Shown: positions 8,242 to 18,868, counted from the first letter of the stretch. The stretch is DNA of 64,000 nucleotides from Halalkalibacter hemicellulosilyticusJCM 9152 (GCF_000513115.1 NZ_BAUU01000012.1:62001-126000); one strand, 5' to 3'. The notes: generated from the sequence alone by a model not told the origin. Numbers and translations are program-made.

Positions 8242-9720
8242 TTATTGCTGCTTCTCAATAATGTCTTGAGCACGTTCTGTTGTCGCAGCGATTAATGCCG
8301 TAACTTCCTCATTACCGTGCTTTAATGTTTCGATCGTTGCTGTTAATTCCTCTAAACTAGCCGACGTTTCATAGATGATACTAGCTAATGAACGTGTTGA
8401 ATTATCCACGTTCGTTGATTGTTCTTTTACTGTATCTGACAACGTATCGAACTCGTCAAACTGTTGTACTAATTGCTGAATCGTACTCGTAATCCCATCA
8501 AAATTATTTTTCACTGTATGTGTTGACTGTAAAATCGTCTCAAACTGACTGCTACTTAGTGAAAGCTTCTCAACCGTTAATCGATTTTGACCATTCACTT
8601 CATGCAAATTACTAGTAATCTTCTCGGTTGTTTGATGTGTAATATCAGCTAATTTCTTAATTTCATTTGCAACAACTGAAAAGCCTTTTCCCGCTTCTCC
8701 CGCTCTAGCTGCTTCAATTGAAGCATTTAAAGCAAGTAAATTAGTTTGCTCAGTTATTTCACGAATATCACTCGTAAAAGTGGTCGTTTCCTCAATTTTC
8801 TCTGTTAATGTTTGAAAGGTTTGATTTAACTCACCAACAAACGTTTGCAATTCATTCATTGAAGATTGTAATCCAAGAATTAGTTTTTGACCTTCGTTCG
8901 CTTGATCCGATGTTGCATTCGTTTGACCTTTTAATTGTGTTGATTTTTCATTTAATTGCTTCATCATCGTTAATATTTCCTGAGCATTCATTGATATTCC
9001 AATAACTTGTTCACTTTGCGTTTGACTTCCTGCTGAAATTTGATTAATGGCCGTTGCCATCTCACTTTGAGATTCATTATTCGTTCTTAGCTTCTCATTA
9101 GCTTCCTTAACATGATTCGTAATATCCATTAAACCTGTTACGAGGAATTCTTTTTCTGTTGTTTCATTATGATTAGCTTCCTCTTCTTTAGTGAGCATTT
9201 CTTGTAATGCGGAAGATTGTTGATGGTTAATTCGAATCATTCCATAGAGCACTAATGCCATTAGTATATAAATTAATAAAACAAAAGGTTGTAAAGAAGC
9301 ATACAATTCATGTTGAGATTCCCCTATTGAAAATTCAACAAGAATCATTGCAAAACCTAATAATAGCCCCAGAATAAAAATTCGATGACGATAGTGGAAA
9401 GCAGAAAACAGTAAATAGAAAAAAGCGATGAAAATAATACCAAATCCTCCACCTAAAAAGATCGAATATGATATCGTATATCCAGCAACAATGACTATAA
9501 AACTATATGGAAATACAGCTTCTTTCTTTAATATGTAAGAAACGACGAGAAAGACTACGAATAATACGAGCACTTGACTTAAATAATAGATTCCTTTCCC
9601 CGTTTCTCCTTGTACAAAGGATAAAATAGCACCTACTAATAGGCTTACGGAAAAAATGATAAGCATCATTTTGTTTTTCACTTTAAAATCACGATTGATC
9701 ATCTCTTGTACACGATTCAT
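8242..9720 (-). CDS. Methyl-accepting chemotaxis protein with membrane-embedded sensor part
   Basis: A 492-residue chemoreceptor. Residues about 18-165 form about six membrane helices with no large extracellular domain and no obvious HAMP. From about 200 on there is a long coiled coil with the invariant signalling hairpin around [19 protein letters not shown] and [17 protein letters not shown] terminal helix ends [11 protein letters not shown]. It should signal through CheA/CheW and probably senses something in or near the membrane. It is a monocistronic minus-strand gene with a terminator downstream. The ligand is unknown. Confidence 0.88.
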   Translation of the reverse strand: MNRVQEMINRDFKVKNKMMLIIFSVSLLVGAILSFVQGETGKGIYYLSQVLVLFVVFLVVSYILKKEAVFPYSFIVIVAGYTISYSIFLGGGFGIIFIAFFYLLFSAFHYRHRIFILGLLLGFAMILVEFSIGESQHELYASLQPFVLLIYILMALVLYGMIRINHQQSSALQEMLTKEEEANHNETTEKEFLVTGLMDITNHVKEANEKLRTNNESQSEMATAINQISAGSQTQSEQVIGISMNAQEILTMMKQLNEKSTQLKGQTNATSDQANEGQKLILGLQSSMNELQTFVGELNQTFQTLTEKIEETTTFTSDIREITEQTNLLALNASIEAARAGEAGKGFSVVANEIKKLADITHQTTEKITSNLHEVNGQNRLTVEKLSLSSSQFETILQSTHTVKNNFDGITSTIQQLVQQFDEFDTLSDTVKEQSTNVDNSTRSLASIIYETSASLEELTATIETLKHGNEEVTALIAATTERAQDIIEKQQ

Positions 9721-9819
9721 CTCTATTCCCCTTTGCGACTAAAATTATGTGTATTAAATCATGCTACTATTTTACCATTCATTAATCTATTTGTCTTTTT
9801 AAAAAAAGATGTGGATAGT

Positions 9820-10868
<1,049 letters not shown>

Positions 10869-10894
10869 ACATCATGCAATGAAGTTGCTTTTAT

Positions 10895-10929
10895 AACAAC
10901 AGGAACTTAACCCTCCTGTTGTTTTTTTT
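10895..10929 (+). terminator. Terminator of ldh
   Basis: The stem AACAACAGGA / TCCTGTTGTT is followed by a run of eight T. It overlaps the last codons of the convergent nsrR gene. Confidence 0.9.
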
Positions 10930-11371
10930 CTAAAGAATTAGATGAAAGATACTGAGAGAACATTTCTTTATTTTGTAAAATATCCTCCAATGTATACTGA
11001 TCTAACACGTTAAAATAGGCTACCAACGCTTCATTTAAAACATGCTTCAAACCACATACCGGTGAAATGATACAATCATTTCGTGAAGCATCGAAACATT
11101 CCACTAAATGAAAATCATCCTCTGTTTTTCGCACAACTTTCCCGATATTAATTTCTTTCGGATTAATCGATAATCTTATTCCACCGTTTCTCCCTCTAAT
11201 CGTTTCAATTAATCCCCACTTCCCTAGTTCATATGTGACTTTCATTAAATGATTTTTTGATATTTGATAGAAATCAGCAATTTCTTTTATATTAGAAAGC
11301 TCCTCTTTATCTTTTAATGCCAAATAAATGAGTACTCGTAATGAGTAATCCGTATAATTCGTTAATCTCAT
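10907..11371 (-). CDS. nsrR: Nitric-oxide-sensing Rrf2-type repressor NsrR
   Basis: A 154-residue Rrf2-family regulator with an N-terminal winged helix. Cys92, Cys100 and Cys106 plus Asp8 are all present, the four ligands of the [4Fe-4S] cluster known for Bacillus subtilis NsrR. NO damage to the cluster releases repression. ATG 11371 (MRLTNYTDYSL) follows AAGGGG. It is divergent from hmp, the classical NsrR target, and an NsrR-like palindrome overlaps the hmp start site. Its last codons lie inside the ldh terminator. Confidence 0.93.
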   Translation of the reverse strand: MRLTNYTDYSLRVLIYLALKDKEELSNIKEIADFYQISKNHLMKVTYELGKWGLIETIRGRNGGIRLSINPKEINIGKVVRKTEDDFHLVECFDASRNDCIISPVCGLKHVLNEALVAYFNVLDQYTLEDILQNKEMFSQYLSSNSLEKKQQEG

Positions 11372-11491
11372 AGTAAGCCCCTTGTTTATTACAATGTTTT
11401 TTGTAAGTGAAATTATCATAACATAGTTTATTTTAAATTAATAACAACAACACTCGAAATGTGAACACTTTCAAAACATGTATATAAAATA

Positions 11492-11520
11492 TTGCTTTTA
11501 CCACCATCGCCTTTTACAAT
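11492..11520 (+). promoter_or_regulatory. Promoter of hmp
   Basis: TTGCTT (11492-11497) and TACAAT (11515-11520) are separated by 17 bp, 41 bp before the hmp start codon. Confidence 0.75.
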
Positions 11521-11521
11521 T

Positions 11522-11547
11522 AAAGATGTATTTAAAATATATGTTTA
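11522..11547. promoter_or_regulatory. NsrR operator overlapping the hmp transcription start
   Basis: AAAGATGTATTTAAAATATA and the following bases form the AT-rich dyad (ATGTATTT..AAATATAT) seen at NsrR sites in Bacillus. It lies just downstream of the -10 box, where bound NsrR would block transcription. Confidence 0.7.
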
Positions 11548-11560
11548 ATGGAGGTTTATT

Positions 11561-12781
11561 ATGTTATCGACAAAAACGATTAAAATTATTAAATCTACTG
11601 CACCGATTTTAGCAAATAAAGGAGTTGATATTACAAGCCATTTTTATGAATCTATGTTTAACGATCACCCTGAGCTATTGCATATATTTAATCATGCGAA
11701 TCAAAAAAAAGGACGACAACAAACCGCTTTAGCCAACACTGTCTATGCTGCAGCACAAAACATTGATCAGCTGGAAGTATTATTGCCAAAAGTAAAACAA
11801 ATTGCTCACAAGCACCGAAGTTTGCAAGTGAAAGCTGAACATTACCCTATAGTAGGTGAATATTTATTAAAAGCAATTAAAGAAGTATTAGGTGAGGCTG
11901 CTACTGAAGACATTTTTAACGCATGGGAAGAAGCATATGGAGTGATTGCTCAAGTGTTTATTGATGTGGAAAATGAAATGTACGAAGAAGCGGCTCAGCA
12001 AATAGGTGGATGGGATGGTTACAAAACATTTAAAGTGATCCGCAAACAAGTAGAGAGTGAATGCATTACTTCATTTTACTTACATCCAGTAGATCAAGAT
12101 GTGATCCCAAACTTTAAACCGGGACAATACGTCACGGTTCGTGTACAAATACCTGGTGAGAAATATTTATCAAACCGACAATATAGTTTATCCGATATAC
12201 CTGGAAAACCGTACTTGCGTATATCTGTAAAACGCGAAAGCGAACACCAACCAGAAGGAAAAGTCTCTAATTATCTTCACGATCAAATTGACATTAATCA
12301 TGAATTAGAATTAACAGCTCCTGCAGGTGAATTCACACTTAATGAAACAAATGAGAAACCCATTTATTTTCTAAGCGGAGGTGTTGGGATTACCCCATTA
12401 TTAAGCATGGCTAAATATGTTGCTTGGCATAACCCTAATCGAAAGCTTACATTTATCCACGCTGCAAAAGATGGTAAGACTCGTGCTTTCCAAGAGGAAA
12501 TTAAACAACTCATGACTTTGCTAAAAAACGGCAAAAGTATTACGTTTTTTAGCGAACCGAAAAAGGATGACCATTTACATGAGGATTATGATTATAAAGG
12601 CTTTATTAAGAAGGAACATATAACAGAAATGATTACAGATCAAGGAATTTTTTATATTTGTGGCCCTGTCCCTTTCATGAAACAAATGATTTCTTATTTA
12701 AATGATCCAGGATTACAGGATAGTGAGGTTCGTTATGAATTCTTTGGACCAGCGATGGCGATAGCACCTGTGACATCATAA
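11561..12781 (+). CDS. hmp: Flavohaemoglobin (nitric oxide dioxygenase)
   Basis: A 406-residue flavohaemoglobin that oxidises NO to nitrate using O2 and NAD(P)H. The globin domain (about 1-135) has distal Tyr29 (HFYESMF) and proximal His85 (AHKHRSL). The FAD-binding region (about 150-260) has RQYSLSD, and the NAD domain (about 265-400) has GGVGITPLLSM and FYICGPVPFM. GGAGG precedes the ATG. It is divergent from nsrR with an NsrR-like operator over the start site, so NO-inducible expression is expected. A family A repeat that also forms a hairpin lies downstream. Confidence 0.96.
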   Translation: MLSTKTIKIIKSTAPILANKGVDITSHFYESMFNDHPELLHIFNHANQKKGRQQTALANTVYAAAQNIDQLEVLLPKVKQIAHKHRSLQVKAEHYPIVGEYLLKAIKEVLGEAATEDIFNAWEEAYGVIAQVFIDVENEMYEEAAQQIGGWDGYKTFKVIRKQVESECITSFYLHPVDQDVIPNFKPGQYVTVRVQIPGEKYLSNRQYSLSDIPGKPYLRISVKRESEHQPEGKVSNYLHDQIDINHELELTAPAGEFTLNETNEKPIYFLSGGVGITPLLSMAKYVAWHNPNRKLTFIHAAKDGKTRAFQEEIKQLMTLLKNGKSITFFSEPKKDDHLHEDYDYKGFIKKEHITEMITDQGIFYICGPVPFMKQMISYLNDPGLQDSEVRYEFFGPAMAIAPVTS

Positions 12782-12798
12782 AATTAAATCATTTAGAA

Positions 12799-12876
12799 AG
12801 AGACTGGGGATAACGAAAGTGCTCAACTGAGAAGCGATTTAAGCTCCGTTGTTTAAACACTTTTGTCCCAGTCTCT
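12799..12876. repeat. Family A repeat (copy 2) acting as bidirectional terminator
   Basis: The arms AGAGACTGGG and CCCAGTCTCT enclose 58 bases. The right arm is preceded by CACTTTTGT, as in the copies at 46658 and 62692. It lies between the convergent hmp and aminotransferase genes. Confidence 0.7.
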
Positions 12877-12879
12877 AAA

Positions 12880-14052
12880 TTAACTCAATGTCTTAAAAAA
12901 AGAACTTGTTTTTAATTGGTTGACCGCAGTTTGTAACACCACTTCGTCCTGTACAAAAGCCATTCTCATATAACCTTCACCTTCTGAACCAAATGCTGTC
13001 CCTGGGATCATGACAACCCCTGTTTCATCAATAAATCGATAGGAAAGTTCCAAGGAGCTAATCTCAAATGGTATTTTCGCCCAAACAAACATCGAAGCTT
13101 GAGGTTGATCAACTTGCCATCCTATCGAGTGTAAACCGGATACTAACGTATCTCTTCTTTTCCTATAAATGTCTCTTAAATGGTCACTAAAGTTTGAGCG
13201 ATCATTTAAAGCGCGAGCTGCAGCTTTCTGAATAGGAATGAACACCCCGAAATCAAGATTCGATTTTAACCGTTTTAATGCCTGAATAACAGTAGCGTTA
13301 CCGACAACATACCCAATTCGACAACCTGCCATATTAAAGCTTTTGGATAAAGAATTAAATTCAATGGCAACCTCTTTTGCCCCCTCTATCGACAGCAAAC
13401 TTATTGGCTTTTTTTCATAATAAAGCTCGGAGTATGCAAAGTCATGTAAAATGAAAATGTCATGCTTTTTTGCAAAATGAATGAGCTTCTCAAAGTAGTC
13501 TTTATCAGCCATGTTTGGAATTGGATTTCCTGGTACGTTCAAAATCATTAATTTCGCTTTTTCTCTAATCTCACTTGGAATAGCCTCGAAATTAGGTAAA
13601 AACTGATTTTCTTCACTTAGGGGCATTGAATAAGGAATTGCTCCTGCTAGGCTAATACCTGCTGCATAAGCTGTATAACCAGGATTGGGTACTAAAATAA
13701 CGTCTCCTTCATTTGCAAATACGCTCGGAAGATGAACGAGTCCATCCTGTGACCCCATTAAGCTTAATATTTCATGTTGGGCATGCACTTCTACATGATA
13801 ATGACGAATATAATAAGAGTGAATCGCTTCATGCAATTCCGTTATTCCTTCTAATGCATACTTATATTGACTCAAATCTTGTACTTGAGACACTAATTCC
13901 TCAACAATAAAAGACGGCGGAGGTAAATCTGGACTCCCAATGCTTAAATCAATTAAACTGCTACCTTCCTTTATTTTCTTTGTTTTATATGCGGATAATT
14001 CATTAAATATACTTGTTTGAAATTGCTCCATTTTCTTAGATAAGAACACCAT
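12880..14052 (-). CDS. PLP-dependent class I/II aminotransferase
   Basis: A 390-residue fold-type I aminotransferase, closest in pattern to the DapL-like / aminotransferase A branch. Visible: LSIGSPDLPPPSF (about 36-48), VPNPGYTAYAAG (about 122-133), ILNVPGNPIPN (about 170, a variant of the usual N-x-P-x-NPTG), HDFAYSELYYE (the Asp/Tyr that contact PLP), SLSKSFNMAGCRIGYV (Schiff-base Lys about 234), and a C-terminal Arg in EGYMRMAF. GAGGAG precedes the ATG. It is a single-gene unit convergent with hmp. The amino-acid substrate cannot be assigned from sequence. Confidence 0.85.
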   Translation of the reverse strand: MVFLSKKMEQFQTSIFNELSAYKTKKIKEGSSLIDLSIGSPDLPPPSFIVEELVSQVQDLSQYKYALEGITELHEAIHSYYIRHYHVEVHAQHEILSLMGSQDGLVHLPSVFANEGDVILVPNPGYTAYAAGISLAGAIPYSMPLSEENQFLPNFEAIPSEIREKAKLMILNVPGNPIPNMADKDYFEKLIHFAKKHDIFILHDFAYSELYYEKKPISLLSIEGAKEVAIEFNSLSKSFNMAGCRIGYVVGNATVIQALKRLKSNLDFGVFIPIQKAAARALNDRSNFSDHLRDIYRKRRDTLVSGLHSIGWQVDQPQASMFVWAKIPFEISSLELSYRFIDETGVVMIPGTAFGSEGEGYMRMAFVQDEVVLQTAVNQLKTSSFFKTLS

Positions 14053-14221
14053 AAAAACTCCTCATTTCTTCAAATTCTATTGCTAATTATAACATTTTAT
14101 CCACTCACACGAGTATATCCGAACAAATTAAGCAAAATCTACGAAAAAGTTCACTATTTTCAGTGTTTTTGCTTTATAATGTTTGTTAGACATCTGTGAA
14201 AGATAAGGAGTGTGCTGCGCT

Positions 14222-14854
14222 GTGGTGTGGGATGTATTAAATATAATCGGAACGATCGCCTTTGCTTTAAGTGGAGCCATGGTCGCACTAGATAAAGAAT
14301 GTGATTATGATTTATTAGGTGTTTATGCTTTAGGCTTTTGTTGTGCCTTCGGTGGAGGAGCCATTCGAAATTTACTGATCGGTGTCCCTGTATCTGCCTT
14401 ATGGGAGCAAGGGACGCTGTTTATCGTTGCTTTTATTTCTATCACCCTTTTATTTATTTTTCCTAGTATCTTTATGAAACATTGGCATAAATGGGGACAT
14501 ACAATGGATGCTTTTGGACTTGCTGCATTTGCGATTCAAGGAGCTATGTTTGCTAAAGAAGCACAACTGCCTCTTATTGCTATTATTACAGCAGCCGCAT
14601 TGACGGGTTGTGGCGGTGGTGTAGTTCGTGATTTACTAGCAAAGCGTCAGCCGATGATTTTTAGAAAGGAAATTTATGCTCTATGGGCCATGTTAGCTGG
14701 ACTATTAATCGGTTTAAATATATTCCCAACCGGTATGAGTTTATATATTTTACTTGGCCTCATTGTCACATTACGATTATTGTCCGTCCATTTCGACTGG
14801 CAACTTCCTAAATTTCAATTCAAACAGTCCAACTCCCCAACTTATAGTAAATAG
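14222..14854 (+). CDS. TRIC-type cation channel family membrane protein (UPF0126)
   Basis: A protein of about 210 residues with seven predicted helices and the duplicated UPF0126/TRIC motif: GGGAIRNLLIG at about 45 and CGGGVVRDLLAKRQP at about 130. Bacterial TRIC proteins are trimeric K+/Na+-permeable channels. GTG 14222 lies 11 bases after AAGGAG; the GTG at 14210 overlaps that site and is unlikely, and GTG 14225 is a close alternative. It is a single gene with its own terminator. Confidence 0.8.
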   Translation: MVWDVLNIIGTIAFALSGAMVALDKECDYDLLGVYALGFCCAFGGGAIRNLLIGVPVSALWEQGTLFIVAFISITLLFIFPSIFMKHWHKWGHTMDAFGLAAFAIQGAMFAKEAQLPLIAIITAAALTGCGGGVVRDLLAKRQPMIFRKEIYALWAMLAGLLIGLNIFPTGMSLYILLGLIVTLRLLSVHFDWQLPKFQFKQSNSPTYSK

Positions 14855-14863
14855 AGCACAGTA

Positions 14864-14908
14864 AACAAGGATGAACTTAGCTTCTCGCTAGATTCATCCC
14901 TGTTTTTT
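14864..14908 (+). terminator. Terminator after the TRIC-like gene
   Basis: The stem AACAAGGATGAA / TTCATCCCTGTT is followed by TTTT. It touches the stop codon of the convergent MltG-like gene. Confidence 0.85.
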
Positions 14909-15470
14909 AAAAAATTTCACTGATCACTTCAGACAATGACATTTCACTATCTACTTCATACGTACCGGGTTTCAAGCTATTTGCCAAACCTTGATCTTCT
15001 ACTTCATCAAAGAAATCCATCGCCCGATCAATAATATTGGCTCTTTCAAGAGCTTGTCCTACATCAATACTCGTCATACCAGGGGTAACTGTTAATATCG
15101 TTCGATATATAACAGACGCTCCATCACTATTTTCATCTTGATCTTCTAACTCACTGATTCTATCACGTAATTCATTTAACTCTTCCTCATGACTTTCATC
15201 TAGTTCATCAAGAATCGTTTGCCATTCTTCCTCTGTTCTGACCAAGTAACCTTCATTTATCAGTTCTGATGTCATATCATCTAACGAATATCCATCTTCA
15301 GTCAATTGTTCATTAATATGTTCATCATCAGAGTCTGAGTGTACATTTTCATCAGTAGCCTCATTTTCTAATTCTTCTGCGGAGCCTGTGTCAACAACGT
15401 AGGCGATTCCACAGATACCACCTGCCATCAGGAGTCCTGAAGCAAATGCTCTGACCGTCTTAGCTGTCAT
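14907..15470 (-). CDS. Membrane-anchored protein with MltG-type LysM-like domain, no lytic domain
   Basis: A 187-residue protein: an N-terminal hydrophobic anchor (about 5-26), a very acidic stretch (about 30-60), a coiled coil (about 80-112), and a C-terminal domain (about 118-187). The pattern TPGMTSIDVGQALERANII ... LKPGTYEVDSEMSLSEVI resembles the LysM-like subdomain that precedes the catalytic part of MltG/YceG. The catalytic domain is absent. It overlaps the upstream SwrB-like gene by 11 bases, so the two are co-expressed. A cell-wall-binding or regulatory role is an inference. Confidence 0.65.
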   Translation of the reverse strand: MTAKTVRAFASGLLMAGGICGIAYVVDTGSAEELENEATDENVHSDSDDEHINEQLTEDGYSLDDMTSELINEGYLVRTEEEWQTILDELDESHEEELNELRDRISELEDQDENSDGASVIYRTILTVTPGMTSIDVGQALERANIIDRAMDFFDEVEDQGLANSLKPGTYEVDSEMSLSEVISEIF

Positions 15471-15837
15471 TTGCTGCTTGTCTCCTTTCTTGCTTAACTT
15501 CTATATATGGAGTTAATAGCAAAATAACCTCATTTTCTGTTAAACCTTTTTCATGAGCAATTCCTTCCATAGAATATCCTCTTCTATGAAGGTCTAATAA
15601 TTCACGTAGTACTTTACGTTCTTGAGATGTTTTCGACGGAACCTTTGCTTCTTGTGCAATAATATCCTGATCAAGTTCTAAATCTCTTATTTGCTGTTGC
15701 AAATGATCAACCTCTTGCATTACGGAAACTGAAAATTGTTCCATTTGTTTCTTCTCTGCTGATTGTTCCTTAGAAAAGAGCGACCAACAAAGCAAAATAA
15801 TAGCTACTATAAAAATGAGAAGTAAAGCCCATCCCAT
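15460..15837 (-). CDS. SwrB/DUF6115-like single-pass membrane protein
   Basis: A 125-residue protein: one membrane helix (about 3-20), a coiled coil (about 28-62), and a C-terminal helix-turn-helix-like segment (about 75-110, LLDLHRRGYSMEGIAHEKGLTENEVILLL). This is the architecture of Bacillus SwrB (YlxL) and DUF6115 proteins. SwrB promotes flagellar assembly, but no flagellar genes are near here, so this is probably a paralogue. GGGAGG lies about 12 bases before the ATG. It overlaps the MltG-like gene. Confidence 0.55.
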   Translation of the reverse strand: MGWALLLIFIVAIILLCWSLFSKEQSAEKKQMEQFSVSVMQEVDHLQQQIRDLELDQDIIAQEAKVPSKTSQERKVLRELLDLHRRGYSMEGIAHEKGLTENEVILLLTPYIEVKQERRQAANDS

Positions 15838-16015
15838 CTGTTATACATCCTCCCTCAACCTTACGATTTTCAATCATTCTTATTATACATTGAAAGTGAT
15901 GCAATTACGATTTAAAATAAGAAAATATGAAAATAGTCAGTAGTTCGACATAAATGATGTTCTATTTTATGAAAATAGTATGAGTAGCCTGTAAAAAAGT
16001 TGGAGTGATACTGTT

Positions 16016-17077
16016 ATGAATATTTTACGCATTAGTGAAGTTCTATTCATTAGTCTTTTAGGTGGAGTCATCGCTTCTTCTATTTCTCTTCCCCTTCCAT
16101 GGGTTCTAGGTCCATTACTATTTGTTGTAATCTGGAAGACGATAAGTAAGAGAGACATGATTTGGCCCGATTTCCTTAAAAATAGTGGGCTAACGATCTT
16201 GGGCATTTACTTTGGTCTTTATTTTACATTTTCTTCAGTCCAAATGATTTTTCCATTCTTATTTCCATATGTACTGCTTACAATTATTCTGATCATCATA
16301 TGTATCATGATCGGAACTCTTATTTCAAAATCATTTCACATCGATCAAGTAACGAGTGTTTTAAGCACGATCCCTGGTGGACTGACTGAGATGGTCATTG
16401 CAAGTGAAAATCTGAAAGCTAACTCTTCATTTGTTCTTATCTTTCAAACGATTCGACTTGTGACAGTTCTTTTCACTGTACCATCTGTTATAATTATTTT
16501 TTTTCACACATCAAATCCAAATCGTGAATTCGTTTCTCAAACAAATGAGTCATTTTTACATGTTGAATTATCACTTCTTTGGTTCATTATACCTATTAGT
16601 ATTGGATTTCTCCTAAAAGAGAAAATTCCAGCAGGAATCGTTCTAATTCCGATGCTTGTGACAGCATTTTTTAATATGTCAATGATTGATTTACCAACCG
16701 TCCCACCTCTGTTCGTCGTGCTTGCTCAATTATCAGTTGGAATCGGATTAGGCATATCGATATCCATTAAAGATATACAAAAAGGCGGTGCTTACTGTAT
16801 TCATTTTCTCATTGCGACACTGATCATCATTTCTATTTCATTTGGATTAGGTTCCATATTAGCATTTTTTACTACAATGGATTATGCTACAGCTATATTG
16901 AGTATTGCACCAGGCGGACTTATTGAAATGGCCTTAACCGCTTCTTCTGTTGGTGCAGATCCAGCCGTCGTTAGCTCTTTACAAATGATCCGAATCTTAC
17001 TCATCATCACGTTAGTTCCTTTAGCATTACAATGGTATTTTTCACATAAAAGCAAACGATTAAAGAAATGCTCATAG
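16016..17077 (+). CDS. AbrB-family (PF05145) membrane protein
   Basis: A 353-residue protein with about ten helices and an internal duplication. Each half carries a conserved IPGGLTEMVIAS or APGGLIEMALTA segment (about 120 and 300), the mark of the AbrB/ammonia-monooxygenase-like membrane family, whose function is not established (transport or membrane regulation has been proposed). This family is unrelated to the DNA-binding AbrB. TTGGAGTG precedes the ATG. It is monocistronic, with an inverted repeat just after the stop. Confidence 0.8.
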   Translation: MNILRISEVLFISLLGGVIASSISLPLPWVLGPLLFVVIWKTISKRDMIWPDFLKNSGLTILGIYFGLYFTFSSVQMIFPFLFPYVLLTIILIIICIMIGTLISKSFHIDQVTSVLSTIPGGLTEMVIASENLKANSSFVLIFQTIRLVTVLFTVPSVIIIFFHTSNPNREFVSQTNESFLHVELSLLWFIIPISIGFLLKEKIPAGIVLIPMLVTAFFNMSMIDLPTVPPLFVVLAQLSVGIGLGISISIKDIQKGGAYCIHFLIATLIIISISFGLGSILAFFTTMDYATAILSIAPGGLIEMALTASSVGADPAVVSSLQMIRILLIITLVPLALQWYFSHKSKRLKKCS

Positions 17078-17079
17078 CA

Positions 17080-17113
17080 AGAACCGCTTATCTATTTTAC
17101 GATAAGCGGTTCT
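17080..17113. terminator. Inverted repeat / probable terminator
   Basis: A perfect 13-bp stem AGAACCGCTTATC / GATAAGCGGTTCT lies between convergent genes. The T tract is weak on both strands. Confidence 0.6.
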
Positions 17114-17158
17114 AACTTAAATAGAAGTTAAGAAGCATAAAACGAAGATAACAGTTTC

Positions 17159-18538
17159 TTAATATAACTTTCCTTGTTTAAATAATACAGTTGAAAGCTT
17201 CATAACAGAATGGATATAACAATTTTGTCTAAGTGGGAACGGATCTCCAAAGAACCGTGGTAAAATCATTTCCATCGTCGTTTGCATCTTATTATAGAGC
17301 ATATGAATAATCTCATCTTCTGTATGAAATTGTGTCTCTCTCCCTTGTAGCCATTCAAAATATGAAACAATAACTCCACCTGCATTAGCTAAAATATCTG
17401 GAATGATGATTTTCCCTTGTTGATTAATGATCTCATCAGCTTCTGCTGTTACAGGAGCATTTGCTCCTTCAACAATGATTTGAGCTTTCACATCATTGAC
17501 GTTTTCACTATGAATTTGGTCTTCAAGCGCTGCCAAAATTAATACATCTACATCTAAAGACAGAATCTCATTGTTAGAATGGATCGTTGCTTTAATCCCG
17601 TGCTCGTTTAATTGTACTTCGTTTATTGGTAAATCACCGTTATGAGCCATCGTATATTTGACTAATGTTGGAATATCTAGCCCTTCTGAATTATATAGCA
17701 TGACATTTCGATCACTGACGCTTATTACTTTGTTTTGTAAATACGTACAATGATACGCTTCTAGTGCTGCAACTGAACCTACATTCCCAAAGCCTTGAAT
17801 CGCGATTTGTAATGGTTTATTTTCAAAAGCTAGCACTGTTTTAGCAAACTTGTTATTCGTACTCGTTAACAATGATTTATGATCATCCAAAAATTGGTGT
17901 AACATATACCGTAATGAGAAATAGACCCCTTTTCCGGTCGCTTCTCTTCGCCCTAAAGAACCACCATTCGCAATACTTTTTCCGGTAAAACTACCAAAAT
18001 ACGCTTGTCCAGGTCTAATACTTTTGTATTCTGCCATCATCCAATCCATTTCTCTTTCACTTGTTCCTACATCTGGTGCAGGAATATCCTTATCTGGCCC
18101 AAGGCTATCACTAAAATATTGCACATATTTCTTACAAATTAAATGTAGTTCCTTTATCGATTGTTCACGTGGATTGACAATGACTCCGCCTTTTCCACCT
18201 CCAAAAGGAACATCATGAAGTGCATTTTTCAATGTCATTAAAGCCGCTAAATTAATAACCTCCTCCTCTTGTACCGTTTCATGAAAGCGAATACCTCCTT
18301 TATACGGTCCTAGTGCATTATTGTGTTGAACTCGAAAGGATGGAATCCGAACGACATGTCCATTTTCTAATGAGATCCTTAAAAAGGACTTATGTACTTG
18401 ATTTGGTGTCGATAAAATGGCCACTAAAGAAGCGAATGCTTGGGCTCTAGATTCTCCTGTTAATTCGGGTAAAAAGCTTTTGTCTTCCATTAGCGCATCT
18501 AACGATTGTTTCACAATTTCACTTGTCTGCTTTGCCAT
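17159..18538 (-). CDS. Glutamate dehydrogenase (Glu/Leu/Phe/Val family)
   Basis: A 459-residue hexameric-type glutamate dehydrogenase that converts glutamate and 2-oxoglutarate plus ammonium. Motifs: GPYKGGIRFH (about 77-86), the catalytic-Lys region PFGGGKGGVIV (about 110), PAPDVGTSEREM (catalytic Asp, about 152), the Rossmann motif QGFGNVGSVAALEAY (about 232), and NAGGVIVSYFEW near the C-terminus. Length is near the common 420-460 range. GGAGG precedes the ATG. A leucine or phenylalanine dehydrogenase is less likely given the length. Confidence 0.88.
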   Translation of the reverse strand: MAKQTSEIVKQSLDALMEDKSFLPELTGESRAQAFASLVAILSTPNQVHKSFLRISLENGHVVRIPSFRVQHNNALGPYKGGIRFHETVQEEEVINLAALMTLKNALHDVPFGGGKGGVIVNPREQSIKELHLICKKYVQYFSDSLGPDKDIPAPDVGTSEREMDWMMAEYKSIRPGQAYFGSFTGKSIANGGSLGRREATGKGVYFSLRYMLHQFLDDHKSLLTSTNNKFAKTVLAFENKPLQIAIQGFGNVGSVAALEAYHCTYLQNKVISVSDRNVMLYNSEGLDIPTLVKYTMAHNGDLPINEVQLNEHGIKATIHSNNEILSLDVDVLILAALEDQIHSENVNDVKAQIIVEGANAPVTAEADEIINQQGKIIIPDILANAGGVIVSYFEWLQGRETQFHTEDEIIHMLYNKMQTTMEMILPRFFGDPFPLRQNCYIHSVMKLSTVLFKQGKLY

Positions 18539-18691
18539 TAATAAACCTCCATTATTTTCAGTAAGTCAGTATAGTATTCTCTTACCACTCTTTTTCATGT
18601 CTTAAACTTACCATTTCGTTCTAACATAATGACAACCATATTTGCGGAAACTATCATTAATCACATATATGAAAAGGAGCTGAAGAAGAAT

Positions 18692-18847
18692 ATGTATGAA
18701 GACATTCCCGATGATCGTTACACTGCTGCAAGACTCGATCATCATCTTATTGATGAAATAAAAGCGTTAGAAACTCGCTTAAACAAAGAAGCGAATAAAG
18801 AAGTTCGGTTAATTGCTTATGAAGAAAGCCAACACAATCCTTCTTAA
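18692..18847 (+). CDS. Small hypothetical protein, 51 residues
   Basis: A short, charged, soluble and probably helical protein (MYEDIPDDRYTAARLDHHLI...). The ATG at 18692 follows AAAAGGAGC by about 12 bases. A longer frame from 18629 has no ribosome binding site. It lies between the divergent glutamate dehydrogenase gene and convergent ytvI. No family recognised. Confidence 0.45.
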   Translation: MYEDIPDDRYTAARLDHHLIDEIKALETRLNKEANKEVRLIAYEESQHNPS

Positions 18848-18868
18848 TAAGGTACATGGGTGAGAGCA

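Noticed and set aside
8242-9720. Reading the chemoreceptor as truncated because it lacks a HAMP domain
   Set aside because: The membrane part joins the coiled coil without a break, and HAMP-less receptors are known; length and end are normal.
12799-12876. Possible small RNA gene
   Set aside because: The hairpin is better explained as a repeat acting as bidirectional terminator; no separate promoter seen.
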